Part shown: piece after piece, positions 1 to 7,709 of the stretch
Numbering within the stretch: the stretch's first letter is position 1
Layout: every line of letters begins with the position of its first letter
NCBI GenBank assembly: GCA_017304475.1
Contig: JAFKKV010000023.1
Location: 62,001 to 126,000, forward strand
Length of the DNA: 64,000 bases
Source: Hyphomicrobiales bacterium
Lineage (GTDB): Bacteria; Pseudomonadota; Alphaproteobacteria; Rhizobiales; Phreatobacteraceae
Direction of reading: 5' to 3'
Position numbers and translations under genes: made by a program
Notes under the pieces: generated by a model
Database searches by the model: none
The model's input: only the letters and a program-made list of their open reading frames with translations
What the model was told of the DNA's origin: nothing

Positions 1-603
1 GAGGTCGACGCCGGTGCCGATGACCCCGAGGACAGTGGCCCCGCGGCGGATGATGCAGTTGATCCAGACCTTGGTGACGCTGAGATTGTCGTCATGGTCG
101 ACATTCAGATGGCAGCCTGAACCCAAGGCGATGGTCCGGTAGTACCAGCCGTCGCGCGGCTGATCCGGGGACACCACGTAGCGCAGCTGCCTGCCGGCGA
201 AACTGTCGGCGGAATCGTTGAAATAGTAGTTGCCGGAGCCGTGGATCACGGCGAAATAGCTGCGGTCCTTGAAGGACAGCCTGTAATGCTCCAGTTCGGC
301 AAGGCCGCGCTCCGCCTTCTCGGACGAAGCCTCGTCCTCCGCCCATTCCAGGATGGCGGGCGCCCGCGCCAGGGTCTCGGCCAGCGACACCTCGCGCATC
401 AGCGATTCCAGGCCGCGATAGCGATCGAACAGGATCTGCTTTTCGGCGAACAAGGTGCCGAGCTTCACCACCGTCGTATCGACGATCCACAAAAAGGCTG
501 CCGAAGCCGGCACGGCAACCGCGACCATCACGCCGAAAGTGAAGATCAGGAAGCGGGCGCGCAGGCCATTCGGGAAGGCAAGCCGGAGCCCGGGAAACGT
601 CAT
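1..603 (-). CDS. Membrane sensor with extracytoplasmic ligand domain, C-terminus outside window
   Basis: The minus strand is open from an ATG at 603 to position 1, giving 201 residues with no stop, so the gene runs off the left edge. It begins with a short basic cytoplasmic stretch, then a hydrophobic segment at about residues 17-41 (RARFLIF...AAFLWIV). After this comes an extracytoplasmic region of dCache/Cache type, with motifs such as YFNDSADSF and, at the end, GATVLGVIGTGVDL, which resembles the last strand of a Cache fold. Such proteins usually carry a GGDEF, histidine kinase or chemoreceptor module after a second membrane helix. That part is not visible, so the output activity is unknown. 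The sensor call rests on topology and fold-like motifs and is an inference. Confidence 0.6.
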   Translation of the reverse strand, partial: MTFPGLRLAFPNGLRARFLIFTFGVMVAVAVPASAAFLWIVDTTVVKLGTLFAEKQILFDRYRGLESLMREVSLAETLARAPAILEWAEDEASSEKAERGLAELEHYRLSFKDRSYFAVIHGSGNYYFNDSADSFAGRQLRYVVSPDQPRDGWYYRTIALGSGCHLNVDHDDNLSVTKVWINCIIRRGATVLGVIGTGVDL

Positions 604-765
604 GTCCAAACCATCCTCGGACGGCCGGTGAGGACCGCGCGCTGTTCTCCGCGCGAAACCTAGAGAGCTATGGTTGACACTTGGTATATGTTGACCGGGC
701 GAGGTCGCCGAAAACGCGCCGAAGGCGTCATCGGCGCCGGCGCGGCCAGGGTGCCCGTTCGATAT

Positions 766-2154
766 CTAGACAAAGGCCGCTGCCGGCCTGCCGGTTCCGC
801 TCAGCAATGCGTCGATCAGCCGCGCGGCGCGGCCAAGGGCGCCAAGATCGGTGAGGCTGCCGAGCGACAGTCTGACGGCATTGGGGGGCCTGTCGGTCAC
901 CGCGAAGGCCTCGCTCGAAACGGCGGCCAGCCCCTCCTGGCGCAAGGCGGCCGAAAAGGCGCCGCTGTCCCAGCGTTCCGGCAATCTCAGCCAGGCATGC
1001 GGCGCATCCGGATCGCTGGCGAGGTCATGGGCGGCCAGCACCTGCGCCATGATCTCCTGGCGCGCACCGTTTTCGCGGCGCATGGCGGCGACGATCTCGG
1101 CAAGCGAACCGTCCCGGATCCAGAGCGAGGCGAGCGCCGCGTTCAGCGGCGGCGCCATCACGCAGGCGGCGTGGATCTCGGCGCCCAGCCTGAGGCCGTC
1201 GCCGGTGCCGGGCACGGCGACATAGGCCACCCGCAGCGCCGGCGAGACGCTCTTGGCGAGCGAGGCGATATGCCAGGTCCGGTCGGGGGCGAAATGAGCG
1301 ATGGCCGGTATCGGCTCGGCACGCAGGTCACCATAGGCATCGTCCTCGATGATCCAGAGCCCGTGGCGCCGGGCAATGGCGCCGAGCGCCGCGCGACGCT
1401 CCGCATCGATCGTCACCGTGGTCGGATTGTCCAGGGTCGGCACACAATAGAGCGCCTTGGGCCGCTGCCGCCTGCAGAGCGCGTCCAGCCGATCCGGATC
1501 GAGGCCGGAGCCATCGGCCGGCAGGGGGACGAGCGCGAGGCCGCTGCGTTCGGCGAGGGCTTTCATGCCCGGGAAGGTCAGCGCGCCGGTAATCACCTCG
1601 TCGCCTGGCTGGAGCAGCAGCCGGCAGATCGAGGCGAGCGCATTCTGCGCGCCGGCCGCCACGACCACCCGGTCCTCGGCGACCTCGCCAAGCCGCCCCT
1701 TCAGCCATTCGGCTCCGGCAATGCGATCAGGCAGGGCGCCGCCGGCCTGCTGGTATTGCAGGCGCTCGGCGGCATCGGGCGCCTGCAGCACCTGGCGAAA
1801 ACCCTCGTTGAACCGGTCGGCCAGATGCAGGCGCGCCGGCGTCGGCGGCAGATTCATACGCCAGTCGACCGAGACCGGCCCGAGCGAGGGCGTGTCACGC
1901 CGGTCCGGCAACGGCCCGCGCACGAAACTGCCGCGCCGGCCATTGGCCTCAATCAGGCCCAGTCGACGTGCTTCATTGAAGGCGCGGGTCACGGTGGTCA
2001 GATCGACGCCGATCAGCCTGGCGAGCTCACGCTGCGGCGGCAGGCCGTCGCCCGGCTTGAGCCGCCCGGAACGGATATCGGCGGAAAGCGCCGCCGCGAT
2101 CGCGAGATATTTCGGCCCGTTGCCCGCGCCGAGGTCCGGTAGCCACTGCGTCAT
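766..2154 (-). CDS. MocR/PdxR-family regulator (GntR winged helix fused to aminotransferase domain)
   Basis: Transcriptional regulator of 462 residues. Residues 10-80 form a GntR winged helix (GDGLPPQRELARLIGVDLTTVTRAF). The rest is a fold-type I aminotransferase-like effector domain with the PLP-binding motif SLAKSVSP (lysine near residue 301) and the EDDAYGD aspartate region. Members sense PLP or PLP adducts and control pyridoxine, GABA or taurine genes. The frame is open upstream to 2250, but I chose the ATG at 2154. It has a GAGG-type ribosome site, and a good promoter (2196-2223) places transcription initiation near 2189, which excludes the upstream start. The gene is divergent from the DUF983 gene, so it may control that gene and itself. 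The target is unknown. Confidence 0.85.
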   Translation of the reverse strand: MTQWLPDLGAGNGPKYLAIAAALSADIRSGRLKPGDGLPPQRELARLIGVDLTTVTRAFNEARRLGLIEANGRRGSFVRGPLPDRRDTPSLGPVSVDWRMNLPPTPARLHLADRFNEGFRQVLQAPDAAERLQYQQAGGALPDRIAGAEWLKGRLGEVAEDRVVVAAGAQNALASICRLLLQPGDEVITGALTFPGMKALAERSGLALVPLPADGSGLDPDRLDALCRRQRPKALYCVPTLDNPTTVTIDAERRAALGAIARRHGLWIIEDDAYGDLRAEPIPAIAHFAPDRTWHIASLAKSVSPALRVAYVAVPGTGDGLRLGAEIHAACVMAPPLNAALASLWIRDGSLAEIVAAMRRENGARQEIMAQVLAAHDLASDPDAPHAWLRLPERWDSGAFSAALRQEGLAAVSSEAFAVTDRPPNAVRLSLGSLTDLGALGRAARLIDALLSGTGRPAAAFV

Positions 2155-2184
2155 GCCTTGCCTCGCCGCCAGATGCCTTGACAT

Positions 2185-2249
2185 TGTATGCAGACATATT
2201 ACATGCACGGTGATCGAAATCAAGGCTATGTATGGAATTGATCCATACA
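2185..2249. promoter_or_regulatory. Candidate MocR operator: three TGTATG half-sites
   Basis: Between the divergent MocR and DUF983 genes, TGTATG occurs at 2185-2190 and 2229-2234, a direct repeat 44 bp apart (about four helical turns). It occurs again in inverse orientation at 2244-2249. The last two form an inverted repeat with 8-bp arms (2229-2236 and 2242-2249). Direct plus inverted half-sites are the known arrangement for MocR regulators such as GabR and PdxR. One half-site lies at the predicted mocR start point and the palindrome lies just upstream of its -35 box. Confidence 0.5.
2196..2223 (-). promoter_or_regulatory. Predicted sigma-70-type promoter of the MocR gene
   Basis: On the minus strand TTGATT (2223-2218) and TAATAT (2201-2196) are separated by 16 bp, a near-consensus -35/-10 pair. 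Transcription would begin near 2189, about 35 nt before the chosen ATG at 2154. Confidence 0.5.
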
Positions 2250-2302
2250 AAGATCACGGGTCGACGGAGGTGCAAGCCTCCAGGCGACCGGAAAGGTCCA
2301 CC

Positions 2303-2692
2303 ATGTCAGACCCGAATTGGCCAGCGCTCTCGCCGTTCCACACCGGCGTACGGGGCCGCTGCCCGCGTTGCGGCGAGGGCCATCTGTTCGACGGCTTCCT
2401 GAAGCTTCGGCCGAATTGCGAGGTCTGCGGCCTCGACTACAGCTTTGCCGACCCGGCCGACGGCCCGGCCTTTTTCGTCATGATGTTCGCCTGCGTGCCG
2501 GTGGTCATCCTGGCGCTCTGGCTGGAAGTGAAATACCAGGCCCCGCTCTGGGTGCACCTGGTGACGACCCTGCCATTCGGGCTCGCCACCTGCATTCCAC
2601 CGCTCCGGCCGCTGAAGGGCTGGCTGGTCGCCTCGCAATTCTATTTCAAGGCGGAGGAAGGCCGGCTCGTCCGCAAGGATGAGCTGAGCTAA
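2303..2692 (+). CDS. DUF983 family membrane protein with zinc-ribbon-like cysteines
   Basis: A 129-residue protein of the DUF983 family, which is common in Alphaproteobacteria and of uncertain role. Two CxxC pairs (CPRCGEG near residue 18 and CEVCGLD near residue 38) look like a zinc ribbon. They are followed by two hydrophobic segments at about residues 55-75 and 80-98. The start ATG is preceded by GGAAAGG. The frame stays open far upstream through the antisense of the MocR gene, but homology begins at MSDPNWP. It is divergent from the MocR regulator, and the TehA-like gene follows after 41 nt, so the two may be co-transcribed. Confidence 0.85.
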   Translation: MSDPNWPALSPFHTGVRGRCPRCGEGHLFDGFLKLRPNCEVCGLDYSFADPADGPAFFVMMFACVPVVILALWLEVKYQAPLWVHLVTTLPFGLATCIPPLRPLKGWLVASQFYFKAEEGRLVRKDELS

Positions 2693-2733
2693 CCTGACCG
2701 CCCGACATTATCGAACCGAGGACCACCTCCGTC

Positions 2734-3687
2734 ATGCGCCCCATGCTGTTTGGAATGGTGCTCGGCATTGGCGGCCTCGGCAATGGCTGGCGGGTCGCCG
2801 CGCGGCTGTGGGGCGCGCCCGCGCTGATCGGCGAGTTGCTGGCGATGGCGGCGGCGCTGATCTGGCTCGGCCTGGCCGCCGCCTATGTCAGGCGCTGGCT
2901 GACCGAGCCCGGCGCGGCGCTGGCCGATGTGCTGCATCCGGCCCAGGGCATGCTCGCCTCGCTGATCCCCGTCTCGACCCTGATCGCGAGCCTCGCTCTG
3001 GCGCCGCATCTGCCGCAAGTCGCCTGGCTCCTGTTCCTCGCGGGCCTCGCCGGCGTGCTCGGTTTCGCCGTCTGGAGCATCGGCGCGCTCTGGCAGGGCG
3101 GACGCGTGGTCGAGGACACCACGCCCGTGCTCTACATGCCGACGGTCGGCGGCGGCCTGGTCGCCGCGCTGGCCGCCGGCACCTTCGGCCAACAGGATAC
3201 CGGATGGCTGTTTTTCGGCCTCGGGCTCCTGTCGTTTCTCGCCATGGAGCCGGTGATCATCAAGCGCCTGCTGCTGGCGACCTTGCCGTCGGGACAGCGT
3301 TCGACGCTCGGCGTGCATATCGCGCCGGCGGCGGTCGGCAGCGTCGCGCTGATGGCCCTGACCGACCAGCCCGGGGCCACGCCCCTGGCGCTCATGCTGT
3401 TCGGCTATGCCTGTTTCCAGGCTCTGGTCCTGTTGCGGCTGACGCCATGGCTGCGCGAGCAGCCCTTCGGCCCTTCGGCCTGGGCCTATACGTTCGGCAT
3501 CTCCGCCCTGCCGCTGGCGGCCCTGCGCCTGGTCGAGCGCGGCGCCGGCACGCCGGTCACGCTCCTGGCGCCGCTGCTGTTCGTCGCCGCCAATCTGATC
3601 ATCGGCTGGATCGCCCTTCGCACGGCGTGGAATCTCGGCGCGAAGCTGAGGCCATCGCCAGGACGCGCCGCCGACCCACAGGGGTGA
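2734..3687 (+). CDS. tehA: TehA/SLAC1-type dicarboxylate/anion transporter
   Basis: A 317-residue integral membrane protein with about ten hydrophobic segments, beginning FGMVLGIGGLGNGWRVAARLWG, which is typical of the TehA/Mae1/SLAC1 (TDT) family. Conserved landmarks include VLYMPTVGGG and PVIIKRLL. Members conduct small anions or dicarboxylates, and E. coli TehA was named for tellurite resistance when overexpressed. It lies 41 nt after the DUF983 gene on the same strand. No tehB methyltransferase is adjacent, so a tellurite role should not be assumed. A weak 6-bp hairpin (3715-3730) follows the stop. Confidence 0.85.
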   Translation: MRPMLFGMVLGIGGLGNGWRVAARLWGAPALIGELLAMAAALIWLGLAAAYVRRWLTEPGAALADVLHPAQGMLASLIPVSTLIASLALAPHLPQVAWLLFLAGLAGVLGFAVWSIGALWQGGRVVEDTTPVLYMPTVGGGLVAALAAGTFGQQDTGWLFFGLGLLSFLAMEPVIIKRLLLATLPSGQRSTLGVHIAPAAVGSVALMALTDQPGATPLALMLFGYACFQALVLLRLTPWLREQPFGPSAWAYTFGISALPLAALRLVERGAGTPVTLLAPLLFVAANLIIGWIALRTAWNLGAKLRPSPGRAADPQG

Positions 3688-3870
3688 CCAGAGGCGTCGG
3701 CGAGATACAGCGCGTGAAGCCCTCGCTTCAAACTTTCGTGACGAGGCGGCGGCGACGCGATTTCGACAACGAAGGGAACGAAAATAACCCGTGATCTCCG
3801 GCTCGACCCTATTCTTGCCACGCGAGCCGGGTTCCTCTGCGCGCGCGAACGCCCAAGGTGGCGTAGCGAA

Positions 3871-5136
3871 ATGGCCTGCGGTAATATTTCAATCATGCGA
3901 TCCGGTATGCGTTCTTTCCTGCTCGCGAGCGTCGGCGCCGCGTCAGGCGTGATGGTGGGGGCGGTCCTGGCCACGGCCTTGACCGTCTCGTCGGCGCGCG
4001 CCCAGCTCGATCTGTCTCCCCCGGCCCCGACTCCGGTCGCGCCCGCCGCCGCACCGGCGCGCCACGCCGCGCCGCGCCCATCGAGGCCGGTCGCACGGGC
4101 CCCGCATACAGCGCCTTTGCCGCTACCCAGGCCGGACATGCCCGCCGACGGCAATACCGCCGAGGCGCCCCCGAGCGCTTCGGAAACTGCGGGCACGCAG
4201 GCCGCGACGCCACCGGCGAGCCCGCCACCGGTCGCGCCCGCCCCTGCCCCCTCTTCCGCGCCTTCCCCGGCACCGGCCCTTGCCGGCGACAGCCGGCCGG
4301 CGGACGCGCCCGCCGGCCCGGCCCTCGCCATGCCGGCCAACCGCATCGACGAGGCGTTCCAGGCAACCGCCGCCGCCCAGCCGGAAGCCGCCCCCATTCC
4401 GGAAACGCCGCCGGTCCTGCCCTACGCACCCTTGCCGGCGGCGCGACCGGCCGAGATCGCGGCTGCGGCGGCCGATGCATCGGCCAATGCGCCGGCCGAG
4501 GCGCCCCAGGCCAGCGCTCCTCGCCTCCCGCCGCCCTTTGCCGAGGCGCCGGCGCGGCGTGTCGAAGGCCGCGCCTTTTCCGGGCAGCGCTATCCGGTCG
4601 GCCGGGACGCGCATCTGGCGACGGTGAAGAAATATGCCGAAGCGAGCCGCGTGCCGATTGATCTCGCCGACGCGGTCGCGATCATCGAAAGCGCCTACGA
4701 TCCCCAGGCCGTCGGCAGCGCCGACGAAATCGGCGTCATGCAGGTGCGCTTGACCATCGCGCGCGAGCAAGGGTTTGAAGGCACGGTCCAGGAGCTGTTC
4801 GACCCCGAGACCAATATCCGTATCGGCGTCACCTATCTTGCCGGTGCCTGGGAGCGCTCCGGCGGCAATGTCTGCCAGGCCCTGATGAAATACCGTGTCG
4901 GCTGGGACGAGACGCGGATCAGCCCGCTCTCGGCGGAATATTGCCGGCGCGCCCTGATCTACCTGAACACGATCGGATCGCCGCTCGCCCGCGGCCTGGC
5001 GGCGCCACCGAGCCTCAATGGCGTCGCCGGCGCCGGCGTCGGCCGGGGCTCGTTCAACTGGACGGATCACGATGGCCGGCTGCGCCAGATCGACCAGCGC
5101 TTCGGCGGCGAGAATTTCGGCATCATAGCTCGGTAG
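3871..5136 (+). CDS. Exported lytic transglycosylase with long Pro/Ala-rich linker
   Basis: A 421-residue exported protein. An N-terminal signal sequence (to about residue 45, ending SSARA) is followed by roughly 180 residues of proline- and alanine-rich low-complexity linker. A C-terminal SLT goose-lysozyme-like domain follows, with the catalytic glutamate at about residue 273 (AIIESAYDP), the EIGVMQVR glycine/methionine motif and the conserved YLAGAW and MKYRVGW segments. It should cleave the peptidoglycan glycan strand in the periplasm. The ATG at 3871 has an AAGGTGG ribosome site, and ATGs at 3895 and 3907 are alternatives. The linker may let the catalytic domain reach across the periplasm. 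Confidence 0.87.
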   Translation: MACGNISIMRSGMRSFLLASVGAASGVMVGAVLATALTVSSARAQLDLSPPAPTPVAPAAAPARHAAPRPSRPVARAPHTAPLPLPRPDMPADGNTAEAPPSASETAGTQAATPPASPPPVAPAPAPSSAPSPAPALAGDSRPADAPAGPALAMPANRIDEAFQATAAAQPEAAPIPETPPVLPYAPLPAARPAEIAAAAADASANAPAEAPQASAPRLPPPFAEAPARRVEGRAFSGQRYPVGRDAHLATVKKYAEASRVPIDLADAVAIIESAYDPQAVGSADEIGVMQVRLTIAREQGFEGTVQELFDPETNIRIGVTYLAGAWERSGGNVCQALMKYRVGWDETRISPLSAEYCRRALIYLNTIGSPLARGLAAPPSLNGVAGAGVGRGSFNWTDHDGRLRQIDQRFGGENFGIIAR

Positions 5137-5257
5137 CGGCAACGCGCGTAGACGCTTCGCGACAAACCGCTCTAGGCTCGGCTCGTTGTTCTCCCGCATT
5201 CTTCCGTGCCGCATCGCGTCCATGGCGCCGGAACAATGCCCGCGCCAGGAGCCTAGC

Positions 5258-6388
5258 ATGCCCGTGACCACCGATGTCGAAACCGTCATCGCCGATATCA
5301 TCCGCTGGGCCTCGATCGAGAGCCCGACCTATGACGCGGCGGCGGTCAACCGCATGCTCGACGAAGGTGCGCGCGACCTGACACGCATGGGTTTCCGCAT
5401 CGAGCGCCAGCCGGGCACGATGGGCTTCGCCGACGTGGTGATCGGCCGGCTCGACGGCCACGAGCCGGGCCCGGGCCTCCTGATCCTGGCCCATGTCGAT
5501 ACTGTCCATGCGATCGGCAGCCTGGCCGGCCCGCTGCCGATCCGGCGCGACGGCGACAGGCTCTATGGGCCTGGGGTCACCGACATGAAGGGCGGCACGG
5601 TGCTGGCGCTGCATGTGCTCGGCAAGCTGATCGCGGCCAAGGGCGGCAAGCTGAAGCGCGCGGTCACGGTGGTGCTGATCCCCGACGAAGAGGTCGGCAG
5701 TTCGTCCTCGCGCGCGGCCATCGAGGCCGAGGCACGCAAGGCCGCCCATGTGCTGGTGCCGGAGCCCGGCCGCGAGCATGTGTGCGTCTCCGGCCGTCAC
5801 GCCGTCCTGCGCTACAACATCCATGTCCACGGCAAGCCCTCCCATGCCGGCGCGGCCATCGGCCGTGGCGTCAGCGCCATCAGGGCCATGGCGCGGATCA
5901 TCGAGACGGTCGAGGACTGGTCCGACTATGAGCGCGGCCAGACCTTCGCCGTCGGCCGGGTCAATGCCGGAACCTGGGTCAATGTCGTGCCGGTGATCTG
6001 CTCGGCCGAGGTGCTCTGCGTCGCCGCCACACCCGACGACGTCACCGATATCGATGTGCGCTTGCGAACCCTCCGGGCCCCCTTCCCCGGCACCAGCGTG
6101 ACCATCGAGGCGGGGCCGGTGCGGCCGCTCTTCGTCGCTTCGGAAGGCACCATGGCGCTTTATGCCAAGGCCAAGGCGATCGCCGACCGCCACGGCTTCC
6201 CGATCGACCACATGCAGTCGGGCGGCGGTTCGGACGGCAATTTCACCGGCGCATTGGGCGTGCCGACCCTGGATGGGCTCGGCGTCTGGGGCGCCGGCAT
6301 CCACACCAAAGAAGAATATTGCGACATCCGCTCGATCACCCCGCGCGGAACGATCCTCGCCGGGCTGATCGAAGATCTGGCCTGCTGA
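5258..6388 (+). CDS. M20 family metallopeptidase (glutamate carboxypeptidase-like)
   Basis: A 376-residue zinc-dependent amidohydrolase of the M20 family, resembling carboxypeptidase G2/ArgE/DapE enzymes. Visible metal-site motifs are LAHVDTVH, GVTDMKGG, the catalytic PDEEVGS glutamates and the C-terminal GAGIHTKEEY histidine. The dimerisation domain lies between, at about residues 160-280 (HGKPSHAG). I chose the ATG at 5258 because an AGGAG site sits 8 nt upstream. The longer frame from 5186 would add a poorly conserved segment. The substrate is likely an N-acylated amino acid or folate-like glutamate conjugate, but it cannot be set from sequence. The gene stands alone. Confidence 0.85.
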   Translation: MPVTTDVETVIADIIRWASIESPTYDAAAVNRMLDEGARDLTRMGFRIERQPGTMGFADVVIGRLDGHEPGPGLLILAHVDTVHAIGSLAGPLPIRRDGDRLYGPGVTDMKGGTVLALHVLGKLIAAKGGKLKRAVTVVLIPDEEVGSSSSRAAIEAEARKAAHVLVPEPGREHVCVSGRHAVLRYNIHVHGKPSHAGAAIGRGVSAIRAMARIIETVEDWSDYERGQTFAVGRVNAGTWVNVVPVICSAEVLCVAATPDDVTDIDVRLRTLRAPFPGTSVTIEAGPVRPLFVASEGTMALYAKAKAIADRHGFPIDHMQSGGGSDGNFTGALGVPTLDGLGVWGAGIHTKEEYCDIRSITPRGTILAGLIEDLAC

Positions 6389-6427
6389 GCCGCGAGGCCG
6401 CGGCGCCGGCGGGTTCGCCCCGCCGGC

Positions 6428-6886
6428 TCAGTCGCCGTCGAGCAGGTCGATGCGCGCGACGGTCAGGCACGTTCCGGTCCGCGCGAAGGTGAGCCGCCTG
6501 AGGTAGAGCGTGTTGTGCAGGATGCCGGAGGGGCCGAAGCTGCAGCTCAGGCTGCGGCATGCCATGCCCTCCAGCACGCCGCGCTGATGCGCCGCCTGGC
6601 GCGGTTCGGCGGCCCCGGCCTGGGCCAGCCGCTGCTCGATCGCGGCAAGCGGCACGGCGGCGGAAAAGGTCAGGTCGTCGGCCAGCGAATGCTCGACATG
6701 GATGGTGACCGTCCGTGCCGGCAGCCGCCGCGCCAGCTGATCCAGGGTGCGGCCGACGAAATGGGTCGCAAGGTCCCGCCCGAGCTCATCGGCGTTCGAA
6801 TAGGCGCAAGGGGCGGCGCGCAGATCGGCGAAGGCGCCGGTCGCGAGGCAAATGGCAGCGGTCAGGGCAGCGCGCGCAAGCATCAT
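6428..6886 (-). CDS. Small exported protein of unknown function
   Basis: A hypothetical protein of about 152 residues counting from MMLARAALTAAICLATGAFA, which looks like a cleavable signal peptide. The frame extends to 6949 but the extra residues are not signal-like. The mature part has a cysteine shortly after the signal (APCAYSNADEL) and a conserved-looking CRSLSCSFG cluster near the end, suggesting a disulphide-bonded periplasmic protein. I recognise no family. It is convergent with the M20 peptidase gene and divergent from the AhpD-like gene. Confidence 0.6.
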   Translation of the reverse strand: MMLARAALTAAICLATGAFADLRAAPCAYSNADELGRDLATHFVGRTLDQLARRLPARTVTIHVEHSLADDLTFSAAVPLAAIEQRLAQAGAAEPRQAAHQRGVLEGMACRSLSCSFGPSGILHNTLYLRRLTFARTGTCLTVARIDLLDGD

Positions 6887-7100
6887 TCGGGTCCATTCAT
6901 TGCACCGGGAGCCGGCAACTTCCAGCCGAGTCCCTTGGTCGCGGCTCACCCGGGATGCGGTTCACGCCAAGCGATGTTTTTCCCGCCGAGAGCCATGCCC
7001 GCGCCGGCCTGCTCTGCGGCGCCTCGCCTCTGGTGGCGGCGGCAACCTTGCTGCACCATTCCCCGGCGCTCAGGACGCGCGATGCAAACCGGAGAACCTC

Positions 7101-7499
7101 ATGTCGACCATGGCCCTCCTCGACGACGATCAACTGTCTCCGGAAGCCGCTTCTGTCTTCGCCGACATCCGCGCCGTCAGGGGCACCGACTTCGTCAACA
7201 ATTTCTGGCGTGCGCTGGCCCACGATCCCGCGACACTCAAGCGCACCTGGGAGAGCATCAAGCAGGTGATGGCGCCGGGCGCGCTGGACCCGCTCACCAA
7301 GGAAATGATCTATGTGGCGGTTTCCATCGCCAATTCCTGTGAATATTGCATCCGCTCGCATTCGGCCGCCGCGCGGGCCAAGGGCATGACCGACCAGCAA
7401 TTCATGGAACTTCTGGCCGTGGTCGGCATGGCGAGCGAGACCAACCGCCTGGCGACCGGCCTGCAGGTGCCGGTCGACGAGGCCTTTCGCGGCCGCTGA
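7101..7499 (+). CDS. Carboxymuconolactone decarboxylase/AhpD-like protein
   Basis: A 132-residue all-helical protein of the AhpD/CMD superfamily. The diagnostic motif is SCEYCIRSH near residue 80, a CxxC followed by histidine as in AhpD-type alkylhydroperoxidases, preceded by LTKEMIYVAVS. Such proteins are small thiol peroxidases or their reductants; the CxxC favours a redox role over lactone decarboxylation. The ATG at 7101 lies behind a GGAG ribosome site. No peroxiredoxin gene is adjacent. Confidence 0.85.
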   Translation: MSTMALLDDDQLSPEAASVFADIRAVRGTDFVNNFWRALAHDPATLKRTWESIKQVMAPGALDPLTKEMIYVAVSIANSCEYCIRSHSAAARAKGMTDQQFMELLAVVGMASETNRLATGLQVPVDEAFRGR

Positions 7500-7709
7500 A
7501 GGCCGTATTCTCAAGCAGCTGTGAAGGGCGCGCCACGGTGGCGCGACGACAAGCCTCCTTTCACCGGTCGCCAATTCGCCCCATTTCATGGTTGAGTAGG
7601 AATCGACGACATTCCGTCGAAACACGACGGGTGTTCCTTCCGAGGCCACGATCATGCATCCGGCCGGCTCCTGGGCCAGCGGATCGGGGTCATTTCACGG
7701 GGATCCGCC

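Noticed and set aside
670..2142. 490-codon plus frame opposite the MocR gene
   Set aside because: Antisense to a well-supported gene, rich in Arg/Gly with no domain; typical shadow frame of GC-rich DNA.
3715..3730. Small hairpin after the TehA-like gene as a terminator
   Set aside because: Only a 6-bp stem and no T-run; too weak to call.
7599..7615. GGAAT/ATTCC dyad before the Do protease gene as an extracytoplasmic sigma-factor promoter
   Set aside because: The spacing and -10 half do not match the GGAAC-N16/17-CGTT pattern of general-stress promoters in Alphaproteobacteria.
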